From NCBI GenBank assembly GCA_963555705.1, contig OY743182.1, positions 52,518,592 to 52,582,591 of the forward strand: DNA of 64,000 nucleotides, given 5' to 3'. Each line of letters begins with the position of its first letter. Positions within the stretch are counted from its first letter, which is position 1. Position numbers and translations under genes: made by a program. Below are positions 35,603 to 46,783 of the stretch, in pieces. The notes under the pieces are model-generated. The model saw only the letters and a program-made list of their open reading frames with translations, was not told where the DNA came from and searched no databases. This stretch comes from Ligustrum vulgare. Lineage: Eukaryota; Streptophyta; Magnoliopsida; Lamiales; Oleaceae.

Positions 35603-38311
35603 TGTAACGCCCCGAATTTCGTGAAATCCGGAACCTCACTTCGTCCTTTAAATCTGACTTTATTGCGGAAAATAAATCTAATTCTAATCATCACATTCAT
35701 TATTTGAAAGAAAAAAAAAAACTTAAGTGGAAACTTAATCAAATGAAAAAAAAAAAAATTCTTAAATCTCGATTGTTTAAAAGAGTGTAACAACATTCAT
35801 AAAAATTTACTAAAATATCATCATTTATTAAATTTGCCAATGCTGCCCCTTTCATTTGCCGCCATCTCTGAGATCTGCAAAAGCTGTTAAAAATGGAATG
35901 AGCATTTCGAAAGAAATACTCAGTAGACTCATCGCCAATAATTAATTTACAGAATAATTTAACACATACTTATGCAATCGTACAGTGACATCATCATCAT
36001 CATCATCATCATAGGCTATTTTAATAAAATCAAAGGCTCTTTAAAAATCATAAGGTGTGGGTAGTCTCGTCTCATGCATTTAAAGCATGTAAGTTATCCA
36101 TAACATCATTTCTCATTCTTATCTCATAAGAGATATTCTCGTCTCGTCTCATGCATCAAAGCATATAAATAACGTAATTTCACATAACACATGTAAATTA
36201 TAATTTAAACTAATTGGTGGGGGCGAGTCTACCTCAAATCACGAGTTTGAAAGTTGAGCAAGAAAGTTCACATTGTTTTTCTAAATGTCCAAGCGCCTCG
36301 TCTAGCCAATAATAAATAAACCTTAAAGTGGTATTTGGAAATCAAACGTTTCAATTGAAAGAGTTTTAAAAGAAGAAATAAAAGCTTTAGAGATTAATTT
36401 AGAAATCAAACATAGTTGGGAAAGGAGTTGAGATCAAAATAAATTATTTTGAAAAACTATTTGGCTGACTCGTATGTTTTAAATATATTGGGGACTAATT
36501 ATTTTCATTTTCAAAATAGTTGGGGCTAAGATAAATTATTTGCAAAGCTTAAGAGCTGAATAAAACGTTACAAAAAAATTAAATGATCGAAATATTACTT
36601 TTAAAGACTAAAGGGCTGAATTAAAATATTTTAAAACTTGAGACTGAATTAAAAGGCTTTGAAAAACATGAGGGCTAATTAATAAAAACTCTTTTAAAAA
36701 AAATAAGGGCCAAAACAATAATTTAAAACTAAGGGGCTTACAAAATATATTTTTTTTTAAGACTGAGAGGGCTGACTAGAAGCATTTTAAAATGGGGAGG
36801 GTCGAATTGAATATGTATTGATAACTTGGGATTTAAAAGCAAATTTGAAAAAAATCAAAAAATGAAACAAACAACTTCTCTGATTTATTTCCAAAATCAG
36901 AGAAGTTAGAGGCGAGAAGGTGCGATGGAAACTCGCCCAAGTCCGGCACCATCCCGGCTATTTTTCGGCGAAACACCGCCGTCGAGTGGCGGTGTGCGGC
37001 TTGGGCACTCATAGGGTTAGGGATTCGGGATTTTTTTTTGGGGCTGACTTTGGTGCGAAAGATAGAGGCGAGCGGGGTTGGAGATCGCTCATTTTTGGGT
37101 TTTCTGGCGAAGAATACCGACAACGAAGGGGCGGAGTTCGAGGTAAGGCTCTTGGGTAAATTGATTCTTGGTTTTTGGGTTTGGTTTGAGGGAATATGAT
37201 GTGAATATGGGAGTTGGGCAGTGGCGGCTTCGAGTGGTGGTTCTTGGGAACGAAGGGCAGCTGTAGGTTTTGGGTTGTCACCGCGTTGTATTGGCTGGGT
37301 CCTTGTGGTGGTTGTGCGTGATGGAGATAGAGTAATTGAGGATTGGTGATGGCTGGGTACGGGTTGGAGGTGGCTGAGAATGTGGTGTTGGATTGGTGGT
37401 GTTGTGTAGGTTTGAGATTGGAAGCGGTTGGGCGATGATGGTGGTTGTGAAAATTGTGCTCTGCTCGTGGTGTTGGTTAATTGTAGTTCAGATCGTGTCT
37501 TTGGTTGTGAAATTGGCTTGGTCATTGGTGGTTGACTTGTGGTGGTTGCAGGCTACGGTGAATGGAGGTGGATTGGCTGTAGGAGGAGGTGGATTGGTTA
37601 TGGAGGTGTAGTTGGGAGATGATGGTGGTTGTGAAATTGGGTTCGGTTGGTGATGAATTGGTGGTGTTCCGATGGTTGGGTATGGGCAATAGGTGGTGGT
37701 TCTTGGAGTTGCGGGTGGTGGCTGAATGATGCAGATGAATGGGAATTTATTAATGTGTAAGTTGTGCTTAAATTTGGTAAATACACGATTGTTGATGGTT
37801 GAGGGGGGTAGGATTTGATTATGGGATATAGGTATGTTATTGGGGAAAAATGTGTGGAAATTGGAGGGGGGTTTTGGGGAGGATTATGCTGATAAATTGG
37901 TTGGGGAGTGATCATAGGGGAGGAAATGGGTGAAGGAAACTGAGTGTCTATGTAGGGAAGAATTATGGGATAAATTTTGGGGTTCAAAATAGTTAATTGA
38001 GGGTTTTGATAGATATGTTGGGCTTGAATGATTGACAAACATAATTTGGGCTTAAAAGTTTGGATCCAAAATAAATTTAAAATTTGGACTTGAAATAATT
38101 TGAATTCAATTGATTGAAAATTGGACTTTCAAAATAAATAATGGACTTGGGACATCATTTAATAAAACTTGGAATTTGACTAATATTTAATTCAAAATAA
38201 ATTTAATTTCACTTAAAATATCTAGACAAAAATGTGTTTAAAAATAAATGGACAAAGTCGTAGCGACACATTTTAAATAATATTTAAATAAGTATTAAAA
38301 CTTGAATTACA
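35603..38311 (-). mobile_element. Solo Tekay-like LTR, 2.7 kb
   Basis: The left end TGTAACGCCCCGAATTTCGTG parallels the 3' end of the LTR at 16734 (TGTAACGCCCCGAG), and both continue with ACTTTATTGCGGAAAA. The right end reads GAATTACA, that is TGTAATTC on the minus strand. Inside are CATCATCAT microsatellite sequence (about 35985-36015), the TGGGGGCGAGTCTACCTC block shared with the other LTRs, and GC-rich leader-like sequence. No internal region or second LTR flanks it, so it is a solo LTR. A clear 5-bp target duplication was not found. Confidence 0.75.
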
Positions 38312-39950
38312 ACCTGATTTTTGTATAGATAATACTTACATTTGATTTTTGAAATTGAATGTTCAAAAACCAGGGTGGTGCAATTTCCTCTTTTCACAAT
38401 CCTACTTAATTATCCAGGTCCACGTTTTTTTTATTCCATCAAATCATAGCCCCAATAAATAAATAAAAAAGTGAAAATTACACATACTCCTACTTTCAAA
38501 TATTCAAATTCATAAATAAGACCAAACTTAAATAACTTCAAAAATCAGGTCATTATTATAAACTTTTTATTTTAATAAAATATTATAAATTTTACTAATT
38601 ATTAATTTAAATTAAACTATCCTAAACCTTAATTCTATTTTCAAAATATTCTCTCTCTTCCATTTATCAATTCACCCCTCCACCTCTATACTACCATCCC
38701 CACTTCCCTTCCCTTCCCTTCCCTTACCTCGGCCCCACATTCTCCACCCATTTGAAACCTAATTCCCTTCCCAATCCATTTCTGTATCATTCATAGACAC
38801 GGCGGAGGTGGTGGAATGAGTTGCGATGGTTAAGGTGATGGTCGATTGCACAATTGATTACAGAAGCCAATTGCAGAGATGACGCTGAGCCTCAGACGGT
38901 GAAGATGATGCAGATTGCGAAGATGATTGCCATTTCCGAAGCCGAACGAAGACCATGTGATGTGGATCCTCCGTCGTGGGCTATAACAGATCTGGGTTGA
39001 AGATGCTGAGCGCAACAAACGTTGTGTCATCACTGCAGCGTCTTGCAATTAACATTGGTGGTGGTATGATGTGGGTGGCCGACGCAAATGTATGGTGTGT
39101 TCATATTCAGATGTGTGTTGCTGCGATGTGGGTGGCTGCGCAGCGATTGCGAGATTGCACGGTCGAAGAGGGAAATGTTGTGCAACTTCAACGTGACACC
39201 TACTACTTTAGCTCACGAAGGTGCCTGTAACAGCATCGCGATAGTACTCTGATTGAGCTCATCATTATCGACCGTTCAAGCATTGGTCACCGCTGTTGTG
39301 GTTGTTTCACAATGAAGTGGCGGAAACAGATACCATGATGCTGGTGGTGATGGAGGTCTGGACAACGACACCATGGTAGTGGTGGTTATGTTGAGACGGT
39401 GTTAGCGGCGATTGTTGATTATGTGACCTAATAATTGTGTTGATTATGTGACCTGAAAATAGTAATTGATAATTGACGATACATGTAACTTCACAAAATA
39501 TGTGACTTAAAGAAATCAGATAATTGTAATTTAAAAATATTATTGACCTAATAATTTGTTAAGTAGTTTTGAAGTTAATATTTTGTGACCTATTGATTTG
39601 ATAAGCTGTGATCTTGAAATTGTTCTTGGCTAAAAAATTGTTAATCTGATCTAAACTTAAGTTTTGATTTGTGACCAAAAATTTTGATGGTTTGTGACTC
39701 TAAAATGATATGTGACCTAAAAAATGGTGTTAATTTGTGACTTCAAAAATGATGGCCGTGATTTAAAAGATTTTGTATTTTATGACCTGAAATTTTACAA
39801 TGTTGTGACTTAATATTTATAATTAATAAAATATTTTTAATTACTTAATTTAATTAATTAATCTCAATTACAAGAAATTGTACAAGTTTCATCACAATTT
39901 TGAAATATACATTTATAATTGCCTTATTTACGTATTTTTCCCATAAAAAG
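38312..39950 (+). repeat. GTGAC-repeat unit B
   Basis: Layout in order: AT-rich leader, a CT-rich tract with a (CCCTT)n run at 38701-38726, a G/T-rich core with ATG-bearing but non-conserved frames, then from 39420 to 39800 many TGTGACCT/TGTGACTT words, and an AT-rich end (ATTACAAGAAATTGTAC). The same order is seen in unit C and, reversed, in unit A. Confidence 0.55.
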
Positions 39951-41600
39951 CCACACAAACCTAAATATCCACATATAATCAAATTCCATTAAGTGGAAAT
40001 TGCATGCTCCCATATTTATTAAGTTCTAAATTCAAAGTTCAAGTTTTGCCTATATCTATTCAAAACTCAAGTTTTATTTAATTTTTTTTAAAACATTTTT
40101 AATTCATTTAATTATTTAACCTACCTCACTCACCATCTACACCTCAAATCCTAATTTTACTTAATCTATCAATTCACTCAACTCTTTCTAGCCTCTCGAG
40201 CCTCTCCCCAAGCCCTCCACCACATCCTCGACGGCTCCTGGCAGTAGACATCGCATCGGAGTGGGTATAGATTACAACTTAATTAGCAAATAAATCATTT
40301 GCTCAATCCACTTGCTTTCGCACCTCTCATTCCCTGAGACAACTACTTCCAGTGGTGTTACAATCGTCAAATCGTAGCTATTTTCTCAGCGAGGGGCACT
40401 GCCGCTGCTAGTGGCGCATGTCCTCTTTCTTTCTTTTTTTCTTTTCTCTTCGAGTTTCGACAATGGTGTTAGGCGATCTGGGTGTTTTACATATGCAATT
40501 TTTGTAGTGGTTGGGTTGGCTTGATGTGGTGGTGGTTGTGGCGGCGGCGAGGTGAGATGAAGTGGTGGTGCGAGTGTTGGCGACGTCGGTGATGCAAGTG
40601 TTGTGGTGGTCGTTTTTGGTTGTGGTGGTACGGGTGGTCGTGGTGCAGGTGTTGTGGTGGTTGTTTATGATGCAGGTGAGATGAAGTGGTGGTGGTTGTT
40701 GGCGGCGGTCGGTCGGTCGGTCGGTGGTGCAAGTGAGATGAAGTGGTGGTGCGATTTGTTGCTGTGGTTGTTTCCATGACACTTCATCTAATCTACTATA
40801 ATTTTTGTAGTAGTGGTAGTGGTTGTTGGCTGAGGTCGGTGCTAGTGATAATTCTGTTTGCAACAGTCGACATCAGTGATAGTGGCAATATTAAGATTCA
40901 TTGTGACCAATAAATTTGTTATTTGTGACCGAAAAATAATATGTGACATAACAAAATTTGAGATTCTGACTAATTTATAATTGTAACTCGTACATTTTTA
41001 AGTTATGACCAATTATTTTAAAACTTGTGACCTTGTTATCTATAAAATTCGTGATTTATGACCCTTGAAATAAATTGTGTCCAGTGAAATTTGTGATTTA
41101 TGACTAATAAATAAGTTGTGACTCGTAATTTGTTAAGTTGTGACCAAATAAATCGAGAAAAAAATGGTGACCTAAAAAAATCAAGATCTGTGGTTAAGAA
41201 ATTTGTGATTGTGACCATAAATTTATATTATTGTAATAGAAAAATAAGTTGTGACCAAAAATTGTAAAAATTGTGACTCGTAAAATCAAGATTTGTGATC
41301 GAAAAAAATTTGTGACTCAAAAAATTTGATATTTGTGACTGATAAATAAGTTGTGACTTACGTAATTTTTAAATTGTGATCGAAAAACAAATTGTGACCT
41401 AAATTTTCATTATTTGTGACTTAGATGTTGTGACTATAAAATTTGTGGCTTGTGACCATAAATTGTATAGTTGTGACCTTAATTGTATAATTACCAATTT
41501 AATTATTTATTAAAAAAATTGATTTTTGAACTAAAAAAAAAAGTTTCTTAAGTATGAAATCTTATCTTTTAAATTCCTTACTTGTGTATTTTACCCTTCC
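39951..41600 (+). repeat. GTGAC-repeat unit C
   Basis: This has the same layout as unit B. A leader with CCTCACTCACCATC-like C-rich sequence is followed by a GGTGGT-rich core (40505-40760) including a GGTC/GGTCG run near 40715. Then about twenty TTGTGACC/TTGTGACT words occur from 40901 to 41476 at irregular spacing of roughly 15-40 bases. The long minus-strand frames over the GGTGGT core encode Thr/His-rich low-complexity peptide and are not credible genes. Confidence 0.6.
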
Positions 41601-41779
41601 ATTAACCTACATACACCACTACTTTCAAACGTACCCAGCCCAATTTTCAAAAATAGTTCAAGTCAATCCAAACCCCTTATAGCCCATACAAACATACGAC
41701 ACATCTTATCCCTACTACTCGAGCCCTAGATCAACATAAACCTGGCTCGTTACATACACGCTCTAACCTGCGCAACCGC

Positions 41780-42260
41780 CCTGCCCCGAACCCGAAATCC
41801 CGTTACCCCGCCCCGCTACTTTTCACGGGTCGGGTCGGGGTGGGGCGACCTACCCGCCCCCACCAATGACCCGATTTTTTTTTTTTCTTTTCAAAATTGG
41901 TAATAAAATTTTAGGTGAAAAACTTAGGAGTCGAACTAATTAGAGTTTTTAAGTTTGAACTTTAAAAATAATATGTATATATTTGAAGGGAAAAAAATCA
42001 ATAAACAACATAATGGTATAATGGTTGTATATTCTCATACCCTTAAATCTCACCGATGTTCAATTCTTCTGAATTTCATTAAATTTATTTTTAGTTTCTC
42101 ATTCAAAAAAAAAAAAAAAAATCGAGTCACGGGGCGGGTCGGTGGGGGGCTGGGCGGGTTCGCCCCGAACCCGCCCGAAAAAACCCCGTGGGGCTGAAAC
42201 CTCCCCCTTCCCCCCCCCCCCCCCGGCGGACCCGATGGAGTGGATAATTTTCGGGACGGG
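41780..42260. repeat. GC-rich inverted repeat (ACGGGGCGGGTCGG type)
   Basis: CCCCGCCCCGCTAC...GGTCGGGTCGGGG (about 41783-41862) and TCACGGGGCGGGTCGGTGG...CCCGCCCG (about 42127-42180) are inverted relatives that flank an AT-rich centre. A C-run lies at 42210-42225. It may be a DNA transposon remnant. Borders are uncertain. Confidence 0.45.
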
Positions 42261-44699
42261 TCCTTCGAATTTCTTTACCATTTCCACCCTCACCTAATCG
42301 CTGCCATCACGATTCACTTTTTTTTTTTCCCTCAAACCTCAAAGTAATTGTCATTTTTGTCATTCACAGTAAATCTCGAGTAGCCATCAAGGGAGGTCGC
42401 GGGCTGGGTGTTGACTCTGCCTTTGGTCATCGAGGTGAGTGCGAAGGTGAGGTGGGGTGGGGTGGAGGTGATTGGTTGAGAAGATGATTTATTATTATTA
42501 TTATTAGGACTTGTTTTACCTTTTTGTAAATCTTGAAACTCTAATTGCAATTACTTTTTTTTTTTTTTTTGCTTTTCTTTTCTTTTCGTTTATCTAAAAA
42601 CAATAGTGAATTCATCATTTTATAATGTTTTAGTGAAAGATTAGAAGTTAAAAATGTTTTCCACAAAGAAATATTGATCTAAAAGCCCTAGTTGTGAAAA
42701 TTAAAACGATAGAAGTGATTTGCGCAATAAAGACAAACACAAACATTTTGCGTCGATTATCTTGAATAAAGTTTAATTTTTTTCTTCATTTAAAAATAAT
42801 CCAAATTTGTTTAAAACTTATATCATATACACTCAAAGAACACGTGATAGGATTCCAAACTATGAATCAATTATTACGACAATTCCAATTATAAATTTTT
42901 TCATCTATTTTAAAGGTATTTTTCTCCTCAAGCATCACTTTCTCGCCTTGACAACAAAAAATATCGTATCATTGATGTAATTACAATATTATTATTGAAT
43001 TGATTTTTTTAAAAAAAAATAAAATTTTATTTTTATTCATAAATGATAAGCAATCAGTCCACCATAGTGATTTTCACTTGGCATGTTGTACAAGGTAAAT
43101 TAAAATTAAATAGAATGACAGTCAAGATTGATAGGATTCTGATCTCTTAAAATAAAAATAAAAATAAAATGGGCATGGAAGTCGGCGAGAGGCACATTTA
43201 TTTGACTAAATGAAGCTCGCCTCTATGGACTTCCCCTGCAACCTTTACGTATTACACTCGTCTCTACTCAACATATTATTAATTCAATTCGTGCTGACGT
43301 TATAAGGGGTGTTATTCCATTTCGACGACGTAAATAAATATTCTGAATCTTTTCGATTTGCGGTAATGTATTAAACTATTTCAATTTCAATACCCTGCGC
43401 ATGAGATATGTTACATCGAATGATCATACAATATTATCTGTAACCCTTTCGTGGACTTCACGTAAACGATATTATTTATATTATATAAATTGGAAAAAAA
43501 AAAAAAAAAAAGGGTGATATAGCACGTTTGTAAATATTGTCATATAACTCTCTCTCATTAGAAAGCGATGTGTATTTATAGGGTTGACCGATTAGCTCTG
43601 AATTTAAGGCTGTATATTTTCGTTTGGTAATAATCCAATTAATTGACCCAAAAAGCTTCATTTTTAGTCAAGATATTTAAGTGACGGGTGAAATACAACT
43701 TGTCTTAATATTCCTACATAGACTATATATATCATAGTTGGGTTGGTCCAAATTTCAGATATTTTTTTATTATTATCATTATTACTTTGAAAAATAAAAG
43801 GAAAAAAAAAATGATTATTGACTAATGACAGTGAGGAGTCAAATTTGGCCAACAGCGGCCACAAACTATACATCATGTTTTTTCCAATTAATTTAAATTA
43901 AATATAAAATATAAAATATCATATTCTCATCATTTATCTCAATTTGTCGTAAATAATAAATAATGAAGAAAATTGTTATGATTAGTTGCTATTAAGAGGT
44001 GTTAAATGGTGGCAAGGAGAGCCAAGCTCGGCTCGCTCAACCAAATTGTGGCTCGATGGGACGAGCCGAGCTATTATCTCGCGTAATTTTTATTTTTGGT
44101 AAAATTACATTTATTTGATGAGCAAGCTGGCTAGCCTTCGTGCTAGTAGCTCGAAAATTGGATTTTGATTAGTAAACTAATGATTAAAAAAAAAAGGGTG
44201 ACGGAAAATCCTATGAAGGATCAAAGATTAAACAAGTGGGGGTTTATGACTGGCAGTCAGCTTTATAATTAATCTAATTTTTAATTATAAAATAAATTTG
44301 TCCACAGTGACAGATACAGATCTCAGAATTTTGTTTATATAACTTTCAAGAACATTACACACGTGGTTTTGTGCTCGTAATCGCAGTCCAAAATTGCGAA
44401 TATATTTGGAGAAATTGTTGAATCCCAGAAATGATTTTTATTGAATTAATAATAATCTATTTCCAGGTTTTTATTTGTTATGATATATAGCTTCACCATA
44501 ACAACCCCCTAAAGCTTTCTTGACTCGTATATCATTAAAGAGAATGATCGAAATTTTAATATGGTATCAAAGTCGATCATGTAATCCATTTGATCTCTAA
44601 AGCTCCAGAGAACTATCAAATTTCATGAGTCGTCAAATTGAGAGAGGCGTGTTAAGGGTAAAACCGTACACTGATTAATTAATATCAAAATAATAATCA
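42261..44699. other. Non-coding, AT-rich
   Basis: An (ATT)n microsatellite lies at 42487-42506, with several T- and A-runs. No gene was seen. Confidence 0.5.
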
Positions 44700-45147
44700 A
44701 TATATTAATCATTTAAGTTGAAATCTCATTTCTTAATAGACATGTTTCAAAAACAGAGCGATATAATATATATCAACAATCTTTATTTTGTTAGGATATT
44801 AGAGAGTCATAGTATGTGTGAATCTTGTGTGAGACTAAATAGAGAAAAGTTGGAAATGTTTATTTTTGTAATTTCTTGCGACTCTTTGTGGGAAATTTCA
44901 AAGGGTAGAAACTTTGGTTAGATAGAAGTTCATTATTAGTCTTTTTTTGTTGTCTATGGAATTGAGTTGGTGAGTAAAATTCTATATATTTGTAACAATT
45001 TTTAATATATAGTGAAATCTTGACGATCCGAAAATTCTTGTGTTGCTTTTATTTTATTTTTTCTTTGCTCAATTATTTCTTGAATATAAAAAAAAAAAAA
45101 AAATCATATGAGTTAAAGAATGAGAAATTAACGTGTAATTTTCAACA
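44700..45147 (+). mobile_element. Copia LTR fragment related to the one at 4.8-5.1 kb
   Basis: The end of this stretch (ATAGTGAAATCTTGACGATCCG, then TTTGCTCAATTATTTCTTGAA, then GTAATTTTCAACA) matches the order of blocks at the 3' end of the LTR near 4980-5115. It is diverged and no internal region follows. Confidence 0.6.
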
Positions 45148-46344
45148 TACTTCTCTCTTGTAAAATTGCGAAATATATGTAGTCTTGAAAGCAATAGAAT
45201 ATTATAAAATATCAATTATTTCAATTTTAAGAAAGCATGAATTGAGATAGAATTCCTCCAAGTTTGTCAAATGGGCAATGCCACAAGCAACTTCGTTACA
45301 CCCTCCTTTAACTTAAAACGCATTTTCTTGGGGGGGCGGGGAAGCAACAAAACTTATGCGTATAACGATAATAAACACTATTCTTCTAAAATAAAATTTG
45401 TCAAAAAAATATATAATTGATTAATATTAATATTTTGCAATATTTCTCATTTTTCGTCACCTAATAACCATTAGTTCGCGCGATAGATCAATAACACTGA
45501 ATATGACGATCAATAAAATTGATCATGAGTTTTAATCGTATTCAAGCTTATAAGTTTAACATGTGAGACACTTTCTTGTTGAGATTCATTAATTAAAGAT
45601 ATATTTCAACAGATTTAGATTGGAAACTATCATTAGTATTGTAATTATAGCTTTTTTATTAATCATATCAAGTAGAGGTGAGCATCGAATAAATCGGTCT
45701 AGTAACTCGAATCGAACCAATTATTATTAGGAATTGTGAAATATAAATATTGGTTTTATGAGAAAAAACAATCATTATTTTATATTTCAAAAATAAAGTT
45801 TTGAAATTTGAAGTGTACTATTTCGTTGATTTTCTTATTTTACTTTCACAATACGAATTTAAACATAAACAGTTGATTATTCCAAATACGTGTAAACTTG
45901 TAAAAATATGATATTTTTGAACGCTAACCTCAAGACCATCTACTTGTCTTCTAATCTATACCTGATTTAATGGAGAGACAATAAAAGGTATATTTTTTGG
46001 AACTAAATTGAAATTTAATCATACAACTAAAAATTGAGAATCAAATCAAAAGTTCTCGAATCTTGATTTTAACTCGAAACCAAAATGACTGTAAGTGAGA
46101 ACTTGTTTGGTAAAGCAAAAAATGTCACAACAATTTTTCAAACTCAAACTCAATAATCAATTTTTAGTCAAGCACACAATTTTTAAATTTTTAAAAATTT
46201 TTAAACCACACATCCATTAAGAAAAAAAACTAAACTGAAATCGAATTTAACCAAAGATTTCTATCCGATATCAGAAATGTCATTTGTACATATACTTTTA
46301 TACAGGTGTATGTACAGATGTCTCACAATAGTTAAAAAAGATGA
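45148..46344. other. Upstream flank of HMGS, non-coding
   Basis: No gene was seen. A run of G (CTTGGGGGGGCGGGG) lies near 45330. A segment near 46110-46210 resembles the short dispersed repeat seen at 24-26 kb. Confidence 0.45.
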
Positions 46345-46370
46345 TAGAGAAGTCGGCGCCGACTTCTCTA
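46345..46370. repeat. Perfect 26-bp palindrome upstream of HMGS
   Basis: The half-site TAGAGAAGTCGGC is followed at once by its exact reverse complement, with centre GGCGCC. Flanking words TGTACATATA on the left and ATATATGTACA on the right also mirror each other, which suggests a short foldback repeat. A promoter role about 275-300 bp before the TATA box is possible but only inferred. Confidence 0.8.
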
Positions 46371-46642
46371 CTACAGTGTCATATATGTACACTTTTCTGT
46401 GTAACGAATAGCACGGTCGATCTGATATTGATCCTAGTAGGATGATTCTAGATAAAAGTACTCACTCATGGTTGTCAAGTATTTTCACGATTGAAAAAGT
46501 AACATTATCTAATATTTAGAGGGGGTGATGGAGTAAATAATAATAGGTAGAATTACACGAAATCTGCAGTGTGGGAGCTGTGAAAGCAAAAAAAAAAAAA
46601 AAAAAAAAATCTCGGTTTCTCTATGGTCTCTCCCATGTCTCC

Positions 46643-46650
46643 TATAAATA
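46643..46650 (+). promoter_or_regulatory. TATA box of HMGS
   Basis: TATAAATA lies 134 bp before the HMGS ATG and is followed by a CT-rich leader (CTCTCTCTCTTTC, about 46695-46710), a normal layout for a plant promoter and 5' UTR. An alternative TATA is not evident. Confidence 0.65.
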
Positions 46651-46783
46651 AGCCATCCAACGGCCACATGTCCATCGCCTACAATTTCTTCCATCTCTCT
46701 CTCTCTTTCTTTGCGAATTTTTCGATTTCTTTGCTTGACCTGCCTTTTTGCATTTGTAAAGTTGAAGAAGAAAGGAGAAAGAA

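Noticed and set aside
36833..37525. 230-codon minus-strand frame in the solo LTR
   Set aside because: Low-complexity Ser/Thr/Pro/Gln composition and its position within an LTR match the non-coding leader of Tekay-type LTRs.
40408..40863. 151-codon Thr/His-rich minus-strand frame
   Set aside because: It is a translation of the GGTGGT low-complexity core of repeat unit C, with no conserved motif.
40901..41476. GTGAC array considered as a CRISPR array
   Set aside because: Repeats are only 7-9 bases, degenerate and irregularly spaced, and this is a plant genome with no cas genes.
44562..44572. TGGTATCAAAG as a primer-binding site
   Set aside because: It is degenerate, and no LTR end or gag could be placed beside it.
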